A stretch of 63,357 bases of DNA from Deltaproteobacteria bacterium (GTDB lineage Bacteria > Desulfobacterota > Desulfobaccia > Desulfobaccales > 0-14-0-80-60-11). Below, in pieces: positions 32,465-42,017 of the stretch (positions are counted from its first letter, which is position 1; every line of letters starts with the position of its first letter). The translations under genes and the position numbers were made by a program. The stretch spans positions 1-63,357 of the forward strand of contig JAMCQY010000102.1 of the NCBI GenBank assembly GCA_023381945.1. The letters are read 5' to 3'. Under the pieces are notes generated by a model, which did not search any database, was not told where the DNA came from, and saw only the letters and a program-made list of their open reading frames with translations.

Positions 32465-34483
32465 ATGGCTGAGTTAGATTTGGAAAAACTATCCATGGAC
32501 GTAGCGGCCCAGGAGATGTTGAAGAAGGCTGCGGCTGAGGGCGTGGAGACGATATTTGACCGCGCCAAAACCATGAAGCCCTGCCCCATCGGGGCGGAAG
32601 GGGCCTGCTGCCGGATTTGCGCCCAGGGTCCCTGCCGGGTGCCGCCGCCCAAGAAGAAGGAAGGCGAGACCCAGGCTGAGAAGAAGGCCCGCATGGGCCT
32701 GTGCGGCGCCACCGCCGAGACCATCGTGGCCCGGAATTTCGCCCGCATGGTGGCGGCCGGCACCGCGGCCCACAGCGACCACGCCCGGGGCGTGGCCAAG
32801 CTGTTCATCGAAGTGGCCAAAGGCGAGGCCCAGGGCTATCAGATCAAGGACGTGGCCAAGCTGCGCAAAGTGGCCAAGGACTGGGACGTGGCCATCACCG
32901 AGGGTGAAGGCGAGGAAGCCAAACCCCGCGATCCCCAAGCCATCGCCATGGAGCTAGGCCCCAAGGTCCTGGCCGAGTTCGGCCAGCAGGCCGGCGAGAT
33001 CAACTACGTGCGCCGCGCCCCCAAGAAGCGCCAGGAGATCTGGCGGAAAAACAATGTGGTGCCCCGGGGCGTCGACATCGAGGTGGTGGAGTTGATGCAC
33101 CGCACCCACATGGGCGTGGACCAGGACTACCACAACCTGATCAATCAGTCGACCCGCTGCGCCCTGGCGGACGGCTGGTCCGGTTCCATGATCTCCACCG
33201 ACCTGCAGGACATCATGTTCGGCTGCCCGACCCCCATCGCCGGCGAGATCAACCTGGGCGTCTTGAAAGAAGACCACGTCAACGTGGTGATGCACGGCCA
33301 TGAGCCGCTGCTGCCCGAGATGCTCTTCGTGGCCTCCCAGGACCCCGATATCATCAAGGCGGCCCAGTCTAAGGGCGCCAAGGGCATCCAGCTGGCCGGC
33401 ATGTGCTGCTCGGCCAACGAAGTATTGATGCGCCACGGCGTGCCGGTGGCCGGCAACTACCTGCACCAGGAGCTGGCGGTGGTCACCGGCGCGGTGGACG
33501 CCCTGGTGGTCGACGTGCAGTGCGAGATGCAGGCCCTGGAAAACGTGGCCAAGTGCTACCACACCAAGATCGTCACCACGGACGACCGGGCCAGGATGCC
33601 GCTGGCGGAGCACGTCCCCTTCGACGAGCATCATGCCCTGGACGTGGCCAAGAAGATCCTGCTGATGGCCATCGACAACTATCCGAACCGCAAGGCCCCG
33701 GTGATGATCCCGTCGCAGAGCTCCCCCACCGTGGTGGGCTTCAGCTACGAGACCATCCAGTACCTGCTGGGCGGCTCCATCCGCGGCTCTTATTACACCC
33801 TGAACGACAACATCATCGGCGGCCGGGTGCGCGGCGTCGCCGGCGTGGTGGGCTGCAACAACTGCCGCACCGCCCAGGACACCTCGCACATGGTGTTGAT
33901 CAAGGAGCTGTTGAAGAACGACGTCATCGTGCTGTCCACCGGCTGCGCCGCCATGGCGGCCGGCAAATACGGCCTGATGACCCCGGAAGCAGCCTCCAAG
34001 TACTGCGGTGAAGGCTTGGCCGAGGTCTGCGAGACCGTGGGCATCCCGCCGGTCCTGCACATGGGGGCCTGCGTGGACAACTCCCGCATCCTGATGGCGG
34101 CCACCGCCTGCGTCAAGGCCGGCGGCCTGGGCACGGATATCAGCGACCTGCCTGCCGCGGGCGCCGCGCCCGAGTGGATGAGTGAAAAGGCCATCGCCAT
34201 CGGCCAGTACTTCGTGGCCTCCGGCGTCTACACCCTGTTCGGCGTCACCTTCCCGTCCACCGGAAGCGAGATCCTCACCGACTACCTGTTCAAGGGGATC
34301 GAGGAAGAGTACGGCGGCAAGTGGGACTTCGAGCAGGATCCGGAAATGATGGCCAAGAAGATGATCGCCCACATCGACCTGAAGCGCAAGGCCCTGGGCA
34401 TCGACAAGGCCCGGGAACGCGTCCTCATGGATATGGAGATGCGCCGCACCATGGACGCCGCCGCGGCGAGCGAAGAGCATTAA
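32465..34483 (+). CDS. acsA: CO dehydrogenase catalytic subunit (Ni-Fe-S)
   Basis: 672 residues, typical of the acetyl-CoA synthase-linked enzyme. The N-terminal Cys for the B and D clusters are in CPIGAEGACCRICAQGPC and MGLCGATAET. C-cluster ligands are visible as His in VMHGHEP and Cys in MCCSANE, VDVQCEM, GCNNCRTA, STGCAAM and GACVDNS. It interconverts CO2 and CO and passes CO through a tunnel to AcsB. Third-position GC is extremely high even for this window, a sign of strong expression. It also produces a false 508-residue antisense frame. Confidence 0.97.
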   Translation: MAELDLEKLSMDVAAQEMLKKAAAEGVETIFDRAKTMKPCPIGAEGACCRICAQGPCRVPPPKKKEGETQAEKKARMGLCGATAETIVARNFARMVAAGTAAHSDHARGVAKLFIEVAKGEAQGYQIKDVAKLRKVAKDWDVAITEGEGEEAKPRDPQAIAMELGPKVLAEFGQQAGEINYVRRAPKKRQEIWRKNNVVPRGVDIEVVELMHRTHMGVDQDYHNLINQSTRCALADGWSGSMISTDLQDIMFGCPTPIAGEINLGVLKEDHVNVVMHGHEPLLPEMLFVASQDPDIIKAAQSKGAKGIQLAGMCCSANEVLMRHGVPVAGNYLHQELAVVTGAVDALVVDVQCEMQALENVAKCYHTKIVTTDDRARMPLAEHVPFDEHHALDVAKKILLMAIDNYPNRKAPVMIPSQSSPTVVGFSYETIQYLLGGSIRGSYYTLNDNIIGGRVRGVAGVVGCNNCRTAQDTSHMVLIKELLKNDVIVLSTGCAAMAAGKYGLMTPEAASKYCGEGLAEVCETVGIPPVLHMGACVDNSRILMAATACVKAGGLGTDISDLPAAGAAPEWMSEKAIAIGQYFVASGVYTLFGVTFPSTGSEILTDYLFKGIEEEYGGKWDFEQDPEMMAKKMIAHIDLKRKALGIDKARERVLMDMEMRRTMDAAAASEEH

Positions 34484-34558
34484 TCAAATCGGGACCGTTC
34501 CCGTGGGACGGTCCCGTGTAGATAATTTCCTTTACGAAAAAGGAAGGAGGAAGTCACT

Positions 34559-36790
34559 GTGTCAAAGATCATCATTTCCGCCGCCATTCGCGGGGCTCAC
34601 AAGATCGTCGATAAATGTGCGGCCAAGTTGGATGAGGCCATCAAGAAATATGGAGAAAAGCAGGAGATCGGGTTCCCCGATACCGCTTATTACCTGCCCA
34701 TCATTTACGCCCTGATGGGCGCCAAGGTCGAAAGCCTGAAGGATGCAGTGCCGATCATGCAGCGTTGCAAAGAGCTGCTGCCGCCGGTTCCGGCCGAGAA
34801 GCACCATCTGCCCTATTTGGGACCCGGCCTGGATGCCGGCCTCGCCACCCTGTTCGCCGAAGAAATCTTCGAGGCCATCCGCTACGTGGAAACCCCTGAT
34901 TTCTATGAACGGGGTGAGGAAGTCTACAGCAAGGGCGCCGAGAAGTTCTGGGTAGGTGCAGCCAACGACATCATCCTGCGTAAACGCGGCGTTGAGTTTG
35001 TAGATGGTTCCGCCCCCGGATTCGCCGCCATCGTCGGCTCCGCTCCCTCGGTCCAGGAAGCCGTGGACCTGGTGACGGAATACCAGAAAAAGAACCTTTA
35101 CATCTTCTGTGCAGCCCGGGACATCGAGGGCAAATCCTCGGTGATCGAGCAGCTTCTGGAAGGCGGCGTGCAGATCGGTTGGCCGACCCGTATCGTCCCC
35201 TTCAGCCCGGATATCTCCGGCGCCGTCTTCGCCCTGGGGTTCGCAGTGCGGGCTGCCATGGCCTTCGGCGGGGTCAAACCCGGCGCAGCCTTGAAGAACC
35301 TGATCTACAATAAGGACCGCATCTTCGCCTTCGTCAATGCCGTGTCCACCATCCCCGATGAGTGGTACGCCAATGCCGCCGGCGCCATCAACTGGGGCTT
35401 CCCCACCATCACCAACCAGGACATACCCCAGGTGCTGCCCACCGGTATCTGCACCTATGAGCACGTGGTCTCCAACGTGCCCATGGCAGAGTTGGGCCAG
35501 AAGTCCATTGAAGTCCGGGGCCTCAAGGTGGCGATCACCGAGATCGACATCCCGGTTAACTTCGGCGCTGCCTTCGAGGGTGAGCGGGTCCGCAAGGACG
35601 ACCTCTACGCCGAATGCGGCGGCGGCAAGACCCAGGCCGTAGAGTTGGTCACCAGCAAGCGCATGGACGAAGTGGAAGACGGCAAGGTCGAGGTCATCGG
35701 TCTCGATCTTCCCGATCTGCCGCAGGACAAAATCCCCATGCGCCTGCCCATGGCAGTGGTCATCGAAGTGGCCGGCCGGAACTTCCAGCCCGACTTCGAG
35801 CCCATCCTGGAGCGGCAAATTCACCACCTGGTGAACTACGCCCAGGGCGTCATGCACATCGGGCAGCGGGACATCGCCTGGTACCGTATCGGCAAGTCTG
35901 CGGTGGAAAAGGGCTTCAGCCTGAAACACGTCGGTGTCATCCTGCACGCCAAATATCACCAGGACTTCGGCGCCATCTTCGACAAATGTCAGGTCAAGAT
36001 CTACACCGATAAGGACAAAGTGGACGAAATCACCAAGCTGGCCCGGAAGATTTACCACGACCGTGACGCCCGGGTGGAAAACATGCGGGATGAAACCACC
36101 GAGACCTATTACTCCTGCACCCTGTGCCAGTCCTTCGCTCCCAACCACGTCTGCGTGGTCAGCCCGGAACGGACCGGCCTGTGCGGCGCTTACAACTGGA
36201 TGGATTGCAAAGCATCCTTCGAGATCAATCCCACCGGCCCCAACCAGCCCATCCAAAAGGGTGAGACCCTGGATGCGCAATATGGCCAGTGGCAGGGAGT
36301 CAACGACTTCGTCTTCAAGGCTTCCCGCCAAAAGGTGGAGAAATATAACTTCTACAGCCTGGTTTACGATCCCATGACCACCTGCGGCTGCTGCGAGGCC
36401 ATCTCTGCAGTGTTGCCGATGTGCAACGGCATCATGACCGTCAACCGGGATTATACCGGTGAAACCCCCTGCGGTATGAAGTTCACCACTTTGGCGGGCG
36501 TCATCGGCGGCGGCCAGGTCACTCCGGGTTTCGTGGGCCACAGCAAATACAATGTCACCCAGCGGAAGTTCATCGTGGGTGACGGCGGCCTGAAACGAGT
36601 GGTCTGGATGCCCAAGATCCTGAAAGAAGAACTCAGGGACCGGCTTCTGGCGCGGGGTGAAGAAGAGGGGATTCCCGATCTCATCGATCGTATTGCCGAT
36701 GAGACTGTGGGTGTCACCGAAGACGAAATCCTGCCCTTCCTGACGGAGAAGAACCATCCGGCCTTGGGCATGGATCCCATTATCGGCTAA
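34559..36790 (+). CDS. acsB: Acetyl-CoA synthase
   Basis: 743 residues; GTG start behind AAGGAGGAAG. The cluster A ligands are clear: CTLCQSFAPNHVC and GLCG bind the cubane, and the Cys-Gly-Cys for the distal nickel is in MTTCGCCEAI. The N-terminal domain that contacts CO dehydrogenase is present. It joins CO, the methyl group from the corrinoid protein and CoA to acetyl-CoA, or runs in reverse for acetate oxidation. It follows acsA after 75 bases. Confidence 0.97.
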   Translation: MSKIIISAAIRGAHKIVDKCAAKLDEAIKKYGEKQEIGFPDTAYYLPIIYALMGAKVESLKDAVPIMQRCKELLPPVPAEKHHLPYLGPGLDAGLATLFAEEIFEAIRYVETPDFYERGEEVYSKGAEKFWVGAANDIILRKRGVEFVDGSAPGFAAIVGSAPSVQEAVDLVTEYQKKNLYIFCAARDIEGKSSVIEQLLEGGVQIGWPTRIVPFSPDISGAVFALGFAVRAAMAFGGVKPGAALKNLIYNKDRIFAFVNAVSTIPDEWYANAAGAINWGFPTITNQDIPQVLPTGICTYEHVVSNVPMAELGQKSIEVRGLKVAITEIDIPVNFGAAFEGERVRKDDLYAECGGGKTQAVELVTSKRMDEVEDGKVEVIGLDLPDLPQDKIPMRLPMAVVIEVAGRNFQPDFEPILERQIHHLVNYAQGVMHIGQRDIAWYRIGKSAVEKGFSLKHVGVILHAKYHQDFGAIFDKCQVKIYTDKDKVDEITKLARKIYHDRDARVENMRDETTETYYSCTLCQSFAPNHVCVVSPERTGLCGAYNWMDCKASFEINPTGPNQPIQKGETLDAQYGQWQGVNDFVFKASRQKVEKYNFYSLVYDPMTTCGCCEAISAVLPMCNGIMTVNRDYTGETPCGMKFTTLAGVIGGGQVTPGFVGHSKYNVTQRKFIVGDGGLKRVVWMPKILKEELRDRLLARGEEEGIPDLIDRIADETVGVTEDEILPFLTEKNHPALGMDPIIG

Positions 36791-36913
36791 CCCCGAAGGG
36801 GGCTTGGAGGTGCGCCCCTCCTGGCCCCCTTCTCACATGGAGACCCGGCGGGCGGGGGTAACCGTCCCGGCTAAATCCGCGCGGGCCGCCAGCCATGGAT
36901 AAGGAGAGAGACG

Positions 36914-38257
36914 ATGGCTTTAACGGGAATTGAAATCTTCAAACTTCTCGCCAAAACTAACTGCAAAGAATGTGGCTTCCCCACCTGTTTGGCCTTTGCC
37001 ATGGCGCTGGCCAGCGGTAAGGCCGAGCTGGACAAATGCCCCTATGTATCGGAGGATGTACGGGAGAAGCTGGCCGCCGCCTCGGCGCCGCCTATCCGCC
37101 CGGTGAAGCTCCCCATGAAGGACGGGGTCAAGACCGTTGGCGGTGAAACCGTGATGTTCCGGCACGAAAAGACCTTTTTCAACCCCACCCTCATTGCCGG
37201 GGAAGTGAATACCGGTTTAAGCGATGGCGAAGTCGATAAGAAGCTTGACCAGTTCATGAAGCTGCAATACGAGCGGGTCGGCCTCATGCTGCGGCCGGAA
37301 ATGATCGCGGTGCACGATAAAGGCGGCGATGCCGGCAAATTTGCGGCCCTGGTCAAAAAGGTGATGGAAAAGACTGATGCCGCCTTGATCCTGGGCAGCG
37401 ATAAACCCGAGGTCGTCAAGGCCGGGGCTGAGGTCGCCAAGGAGCGCAAGCCTTTGATCGGCGTAGCCACTCCGGATAATGCCGACGCCATGGGCACCCT
37501 GGCCAAAGAGCTGGGCCTGCCCCTGATCGCCAGCGCCAAAGGCTACGACGAACTGGCCGCCCTGACCACCAAGCTTACCGGTATGGGCCTCAAGGACCTG
37601 GTCATCGACGCCGGCGCTCGTGATCTTAAACAAGCTCTGCAGGATCAGATCGTTATCCGCCGGGCCGCCCTGGTGCCGAAATTCCGGCCCTTCGGCTTCC
37701 CCACCATCACCATGCCGTACGCCATGACCGATGATCCGATGATGGAAAAGCTTTATGCCTCGGTCTTCATCGCCAAATACGGCGGCATTGTGGTTCTCAA
37801 TGATTTGTCGGCCGACGGGGTCTTCCCGCTGCTCCTGGAGCGGCTGAATATCTACACCGACCCGCAGAAGCCCATGATCATCAGCCCGGGCATCTACGAG
37901 GTCGGCAAACCCGACGAAAATTCTCCGGTGGCCATTACCACCAACTTCGCCCTCACCTACTTCATCGTGTCCGGCGAAATCGAAGGCAGCAAGATCGACA
38001 CCTGGCTACTGATTCAGGACACCGAAGGCCTCTCGGTCATGACCGCCTGGGCCGCCGGCAAGTTCTCCGGCGACACGGTGGCGCACTTCGTCAAGAAATG
38101 CGGCATTGCCGACAAGGTCAAGACTCGCACCATCATCATCCCGGGCTATGCTGCCGGTATCAGCGGCGACCTGGAAGAGGAACTGCCGGATTGGAAGGTC
38201 CTCATCGGGCCCCGGGAAGCGTCGCATATCCCGGCTCTGTTAAAGTCCATGAAGTAG
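36914..38257 (+). CDS. acsC: Corrinoid/iron-sulfur protein large subunit
   Basis: 447 residues. The N-terminal 4Fe-4S motif is CKECGFPTC...CPY (CxxCx4C...C), which activates the corrinoid. A TIM barrel follows, and the C-terminal corrinoid-binding domain includes GYAAGISGDLEEELPDW. It forms a dimer with AcsD. GGAGAG precedes the ATG. Confidence 0.96.
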   Translation: MALTGIEIFKLLAKTNCKECGFPTCLAFAMALASGKAELDKCPYVSEDVREKLAAASAPPIRPVKLPMKDGVKTVGGETVMFRHEKTFFNPTLIAGEVNTGLSDGEVDKKLDQFMKLQYERVGLMLRPEMIAVHDKGGDAGKFAALVKKVMEKTDAALILGSDKPEVVKAGAEVAKERKPLIGVATPDNADAMGTLAKELGLPLIASAKGYDELAALTTKLTGMGLKDLVIDAGARDLKQALQDQIVIRRAALVPKFRPFGFPTITMPYAMTDDPMMEKLYASVFIAKYGGIVVLNDLSADGVFPLLLERLNIYTDPQKPMIISPGIYEVGKPDENSPVAITTNFALTYFIVSGEIEGSKIDTWLLIQDTEGLSVMTAWAAGKFSGDTVAHFVKKCGIADKVKTRTIIIPGYAAGISGDLEEELPDWKVLIGPREASHIPALLKSMK

Positions 38258-38345
38258 TTTGGGAAGCTCCTTAATGTAACCGGGGAGAAATGCCCGAGCT
38301 TGGCTTTCTCCCTCTTTATGCCACAGCTAAGAAGGGGATCACCTG

Positions 38346-39236
38346 ATGAACAAATTCTATCGAATCGGCGAAAACCTGAACGTGGTGACCAAGGTTTATG
38401 GTCAGGCGATGAAGGAGCGCAACCCCAAACCCCTCCAGGAGCTGGCCCTGAAAGAGGCCGAGGCTGGAGTGGATTACATCGACGTCAACATCGGCCCGGC
38501 CCGCAAGGGCGGCGAAGAACTGATGGAATGGATCGTCAAGACCATCCAGGAAGTGGTGCCCAATATCCCGCTGGCGCTGGACACCTCCAATATCGCGGCC
38601 ATGGAAGCGGGCCTCAAGGTCCACAAGGGCAAGGCCATCATCAACTCCATCATGGCCCGGCCCGAGCGCATGGACGGCATGATGCCTCTGGTCAACAAAT
38701 ACAATGCTTACATGATCGGCTTGCTCTGGGGGCCGGAAGGCATGCCCCGGGACGAACACGAGCGCGGCATGCTCACCGCTGAAATCCTGGCCAAGGCCAC
38801 GGAATACAGCATCAATGAAGAGGATATCTGGTTCGATCCCATCATTGCACCGCTGAACATTCAGCAAAATCAGTTGATGGCCGACCTGGAATACATGAAG
38901 ATGCTGTCCGCCATCGCGCCGCTGGCCAAATCCACCTGCGGCCTGTCCAATGCCTCCAACGGGGTGCCCGACGAGCTGCGGCCCATCATCAACCGCACCT
39001 ATGTCATCATGCTGCAACGTTACGGCATGGTCTCGGCCATCGTCGACGCCTTCGACCAGGAACTGGCCGATGTGGTCAACGGCAAGAAACCGGATGTCGT
39101 GAAAATCGTTCACGATATCATGGACGGCAAGTCCGTGGACATCCCTTCCATGACCAAGGAGCAGCAGAACTACGCCAAAACGGCTCGGGTCATCATGGGC
39201 CAGGTGCTGTTCAGCGACTCCTGGCTGGAAATCTAA
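38346..39236 (+). CDS. acsE: Methyltetrahydrofolate:corrinoid/iron-sulfur protein methyltransferase
   Basis: 296 residues, about 35 more than the best-known homologue. A TIM barrel of the pterin-binding family with GENLNVVTKVYGQA, DVNIGPARKGG, LALDTSN and INSIMARPERM, the residues that hold the pterin. It transfers the methyl group between tetrahydrofolate and AcsCD. It ends the operon, followed 33 bases later by a strong terminator. Confidence 0.94.
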   Translation: MNKFYRIGENLNVVTKVYGQAMKERNPKPLQELALKEAEAGVDYIDVNIGPARKGGEELMEWIVKTIQEVVPNIPLALDTSNIAAMEAGLKVHKGKAIINSIMARPERMDGMMPLVNKYNAYMIGLLWGPEGMPRDEHERGMLTAEILAKATEYSINEEDIWFDPIIAPLNIQQNQLMADLEYMKMLSAIAPLAKSTCGLSNASNGVPDELRPIINRTYVIMLQRYGMVSAIVDAFDQELADVVNGKKPDVVKIVHDIMDGKSVDIPSMTKEQQNYAKTARVIMGQVLFSDSWLEI

Positions 39237-39268
39237 GTTCACCTCACTCTCATAGCTGCAAAATCGTA

Positions 39269-39298
39269 GGGGCGGGTTTTTAAACCCGCCCCTTTTTT
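39269..39298 (+). terminator. Intrinsic terminator of the acs operon
   Basis: 11-bp stem GGGGCGGGTTT/AAACCCGCCCC with a 2-base centre, then six T. It also faces the convergent otsA gene. Confidence 0.9.
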
Positions 39299-39332
39299 GA
39301 GTTTCCTCAAGAAAAAGAACCTGCGATACCGG

Positions 39333-40820
39333 TCACACTTCCACGGGCAAATGCAGTAAGGCCCGGAGGTATTGGGCCGCCCACAGGTAAATGTTATGCT
39401 CCTGCACCCAGGCGCGCATTGCCGTCATGCGGTTTCCCTGGTCCTCAGGAGGGGCCTCCAGGGCTTCGAGAAGGGCGTCCGCAATCCCTTCCGGATGAAA
39501 GGGATTAATAATGTAGGCGCTGAATAATTCCCGGGCGGCGCCGGTAAAATTACTCAAGATCAAGGCGCCGCCCTCGTCCACTCTAGAAGCCACATATTCT
39601 TTGGCCACCAGATTCATGCCGTCGTGCAGGGAACTGACCACCAGGGCGTCCGCCATGCGGTAAAGCGGCACAATCTCCTCCTGGGAGAGATGGGTCTTGA
39701 GAAAGATCACGGGGCGCCAACGGCCGGTGGCGTACTTGCTGTTGATTTCCTCCACCAGCGATTCCACCTTGGCGCTCAGGCGCTTATACTCCGGGATGCG
39801 CACCCGGGACGGCGGGGCCAGTTGGACGAAGGTAAACCGCCGCTGGTATTGCGGATATTTCTCGAAAAAGATATCCAGCGCCTGCAAACGTTCACAAATT
39901 CCCTTGGTATAATCGAGCCGGTCCACGCCTAGGCCCACCCGGATATTATCCAAATTATGCCGGTGCCGGAAGACGTTCAATGCCGTCGCCGTCTCGGGGG
40001 CCTGAGCCAATTCCTCAAACCGTTCAAAATCGACGCTGATGGGAAAAGGCTGGACCCAGGTGGCCTTCTCCTGTCGGAAAATGGCAAACTGCTCCATATC
40101 CACTCGGGCTTCCATGGTCCGGGCCACGGTATCGAAGAAATTGTTGCAATGGTATTGCAAATGAAACCCCAGCAGATCATTGCCCAGGAGCCCTTCCAGT
40201 ATCTCCCGGGCCCAGGGGCAGATTCGGAAGGTTTCATAACTGGGCCAGGGAATGTGCCAAAATTGGCAAATTATCAGATTGGGATTAGCTTCTTTAAGCA
40301 GGCGTGGCAGCAAGGCAAAATGATAATCCTGAATAAAGACGATGGTGCGTTTCCCTGGCATTTCCGCCGCTTCCGCCAGGACCGCGTCGGCAAATTTGCG
40401 GTTTACCGCCTGATAGATCTCCCAGTGGCTGGTCTGAAATTGTGGCCGGCTATAGGTGATATGGCATAAAGGCCAGAGCGCCTCATTGGAAAATCCGAAA
40501 TAATAACCCTTCTCTTCTTCCCGGGTGAGCCAGATGCGGCGTAATTTATACTTGGGGTCTTTGGGGGGCACCATGACCGAATCGTTCGGATCGGAAGCCT
40601 CCTGGTCGGCTTCACCGCTGCCGGAAGCTATCCAGGTGCCGCCGCAGGTTTGCATCAGCGAGTCCAGGGCGATGGCCATACCACTGGCGGGCACCACGAG
40701 TTCGATTTCCCCGCCGCGGTAAACGTGCATATAAGGCTCACGATTGGAGACCAGGATCAATTGATAATCGCCGAGCCTGTCATTTACCAAAGACAGCATT
40801 CTTTCACGATTCCAATACAT
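39333..40820 (-). CDS. otsA: Trehalose-6-phosphate synthase (GT20)
   Basis: 495 residues; GGAGG five bases before the ATG. Family GT20 features: N-terminal LILVSNREPY, acceptor region GGTWIASGSGEAD, nucleotide-sugar region GLGVDRLDYTKGI, and the C-terminal SSLHDGMNLVAKEYVASR. It makes trehalose-6-phosphate from glucose-6-phosphate and a nucleotide glucose for osmotic or stress protection. No otsB phosphatase gene is adjacent. Confidence 0.93.
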   Translation of the reverse strand: MYWNRERMLSLVNDRLGDYQLILVSNREPYMHVYRGGEIELVVPASGMAIALDSLMQTCGGTWIASGSGEADQEASDPNDSVMVPPKDPKYKLRRIWLTREEEKGYYFGFSNEALWPLCHITYSRPQFQTSHWEIYQAVNRKFADAVLAEAAEMPGKRTIVFIQDYHFALLPRLLKEANPNLIICQFWHIPWPSYETFRICPWAREILEGLLGNDLLGFHLQYHCNNFFDTVARTMEARVDMEQFAIFRQEKATWVQPFPISVDFERFEELAQAPETATALNVFRHRHNLDNIRVGLGVDRLDYTKGICERLQALDIFFEKYPQYQRRFTFVQLAPPSRVRIPEYKRLSAKVESLVEEINSKYATGRWRPVIFLKTHLSQEEIVPLYRMADALVVSSLHDGMNLVAKEYVASRVDEGGALILSNFTGAARELFSAYIINPFHPEGIADALLEALEAPPEDQGNRMTAMRAWVQEHNIYLWAAQYLRALLHLPVEV

Positions 40821-41145
40821 AATACCTCCGTGATTTAAATAAACCGGACTAAAAAAGAGTCTGCGTGGACCCTAAAAATTAAAATCTTAAGTAGGGATTG
40901 ACCGAAATATCTCAGGCCGTTTGGCCTGGGTTCGCTTCCAAATCAGGTTAAGCCGGAGATCAATAATGCGGCTGTTAAATGCAGATACCAGTAGCTGAAG
41001 GATGGAGAAGCACGTTCTTTGATATTTTATTATAAGGATAAAATTTCTAAAAATCCAGGAAATAACAAAATTGTTAATTGCTGCACCCTTACTCGCGGCG
41101 CCTCGTTCTGATTTGCCCTGTTGCAGGCAAGGATGGACACCAATT
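40821..41145. other. Non-coding region between otsA and the polymerase remnant
   Basis: 325 bases with no credible frame. The part next to otsA is AT-rich and should hold its promoter, but no strong -35/-10 pair stands out. Confidence 0.4.
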
Positions 41146-41795
41146 TTAGAGTAGTCCAGTTGGTTGCCAGCGGCACTGCCAATCTTCCAAAGGCTGCATT
41201 ATTTCGTCAAGGGCGCGCTCTAACAGATCCAGGTAGAATCCGACGTCATAGTCGTACAGCGTCTCCAGGAAGGGGGCGGCCTGGATGCGGCACTCCTTGG
41301 GGCCGCCCTTCGGTTCGGAGTGGACGTAGCGCACCTTTTCACCGGGCCGCAGAAAGATGCCCGCATTCTCAAGCTGCCGGGCCGCCAGGGAGGTGGGCGT
41401 ATCCACTTTATAGTCTTCCACCTTTTGCGACAACACCCGGGTGATCACCAGGTCCTGGGGCTTAACGCTCCCTTCCTTGAGGTGCCGGGCGGAAGCCTTC
41501 GGCCATCTCGTCCAGTTCGGGTTTGAGGGCCATCAGGTCAGCGGGCGTGACGGCCTCGGCCATCTTCGCCAGCAGCGCCTCCTGGGCCCGGCGCACGAAA
41601 GGCGGCGTATCGCGGCGGCGCAGCGCCAGTCCCCGGACCTTCAGACTGCCATCTTCAAAGATCCCGAAATACCGCGTGGCCACCGGCCGTTTGGGGTCCT
41701 GCTTAGAGGGCATGAAGCATACCCAGCGCGCCCTCCAGGGCCAGCTTCACCCCGGTGGCCGCAGAGATTTTTGGCAAAGTTCTGCCAGCTCTGTC
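41146..41795 (-). pseudogene. polB: Decayed C-terminal fragment of a family B DNA polymerase
   Basis: The pieces read, in order on the minus strand: ELAELCQK, ISAATGVKLALEG, RWVCFMPSKQDPKRPVATRY-FGIFEDGSLKVRGLALRRRD, and KPQDLVITRVLSQKVEDYKV through to RPGEKVRYVH and a final stop. These match consecutive segments of PolII-type family B polymerases (thumb and C-terminus), but they lie in different frames, with at least three frameshifts. The first two thirds of the gene are missing. The broken end coincides with the palindromic repeat at 41802-41860. Confidence 0.8.
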
Positions 41796-41801
41796 TTTAT
41801 C

Positions 41802-41860
41802 GTAGGGGCGCACCCGCGTGTGCGCCCTCCTGCGGGCGGACACATGGGTCCGCCCCTACA
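41802..41860. repeat. Dispersed palindromic repeat at the polymerase breakpoint
   Basis: Two hairpins in a row between GTAGGGGCG and GTCCGCCCCTACA, so the ends are also complementary. Related copies are at 22020-22076, 46004-46059 and 61921-61948. Confidence 0.75.
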
Positions 41861-42017
41861 ATACATCCGGTATCGGAAAAAACTTTTGGCAATCGCTATA
41901 TGCGTTGGAAGTTCCTATTTTTGTAAAAGACAAATCTCCGTAATCGACCATGGCTTCGAGATAGCCGGATAATTTGGAAGCTTAATTGAACGTAGTTATC
42001 GACAGTTTTGCCTGCAT

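Noticed and set aside
32954..34480. 508-residue open frame opposite the CO dehydrogenase gene
   Set aside because: Shadow caused by extreme third-position GC of acsA; the translation is His/Val/Gly-rich low complexity with no family features.
34562..36757. 731-residue open frame opposite acsB
   Set aside because: Codon-bias shadow of a certain gene on the other strand; no ribosome site or recognisable domain.
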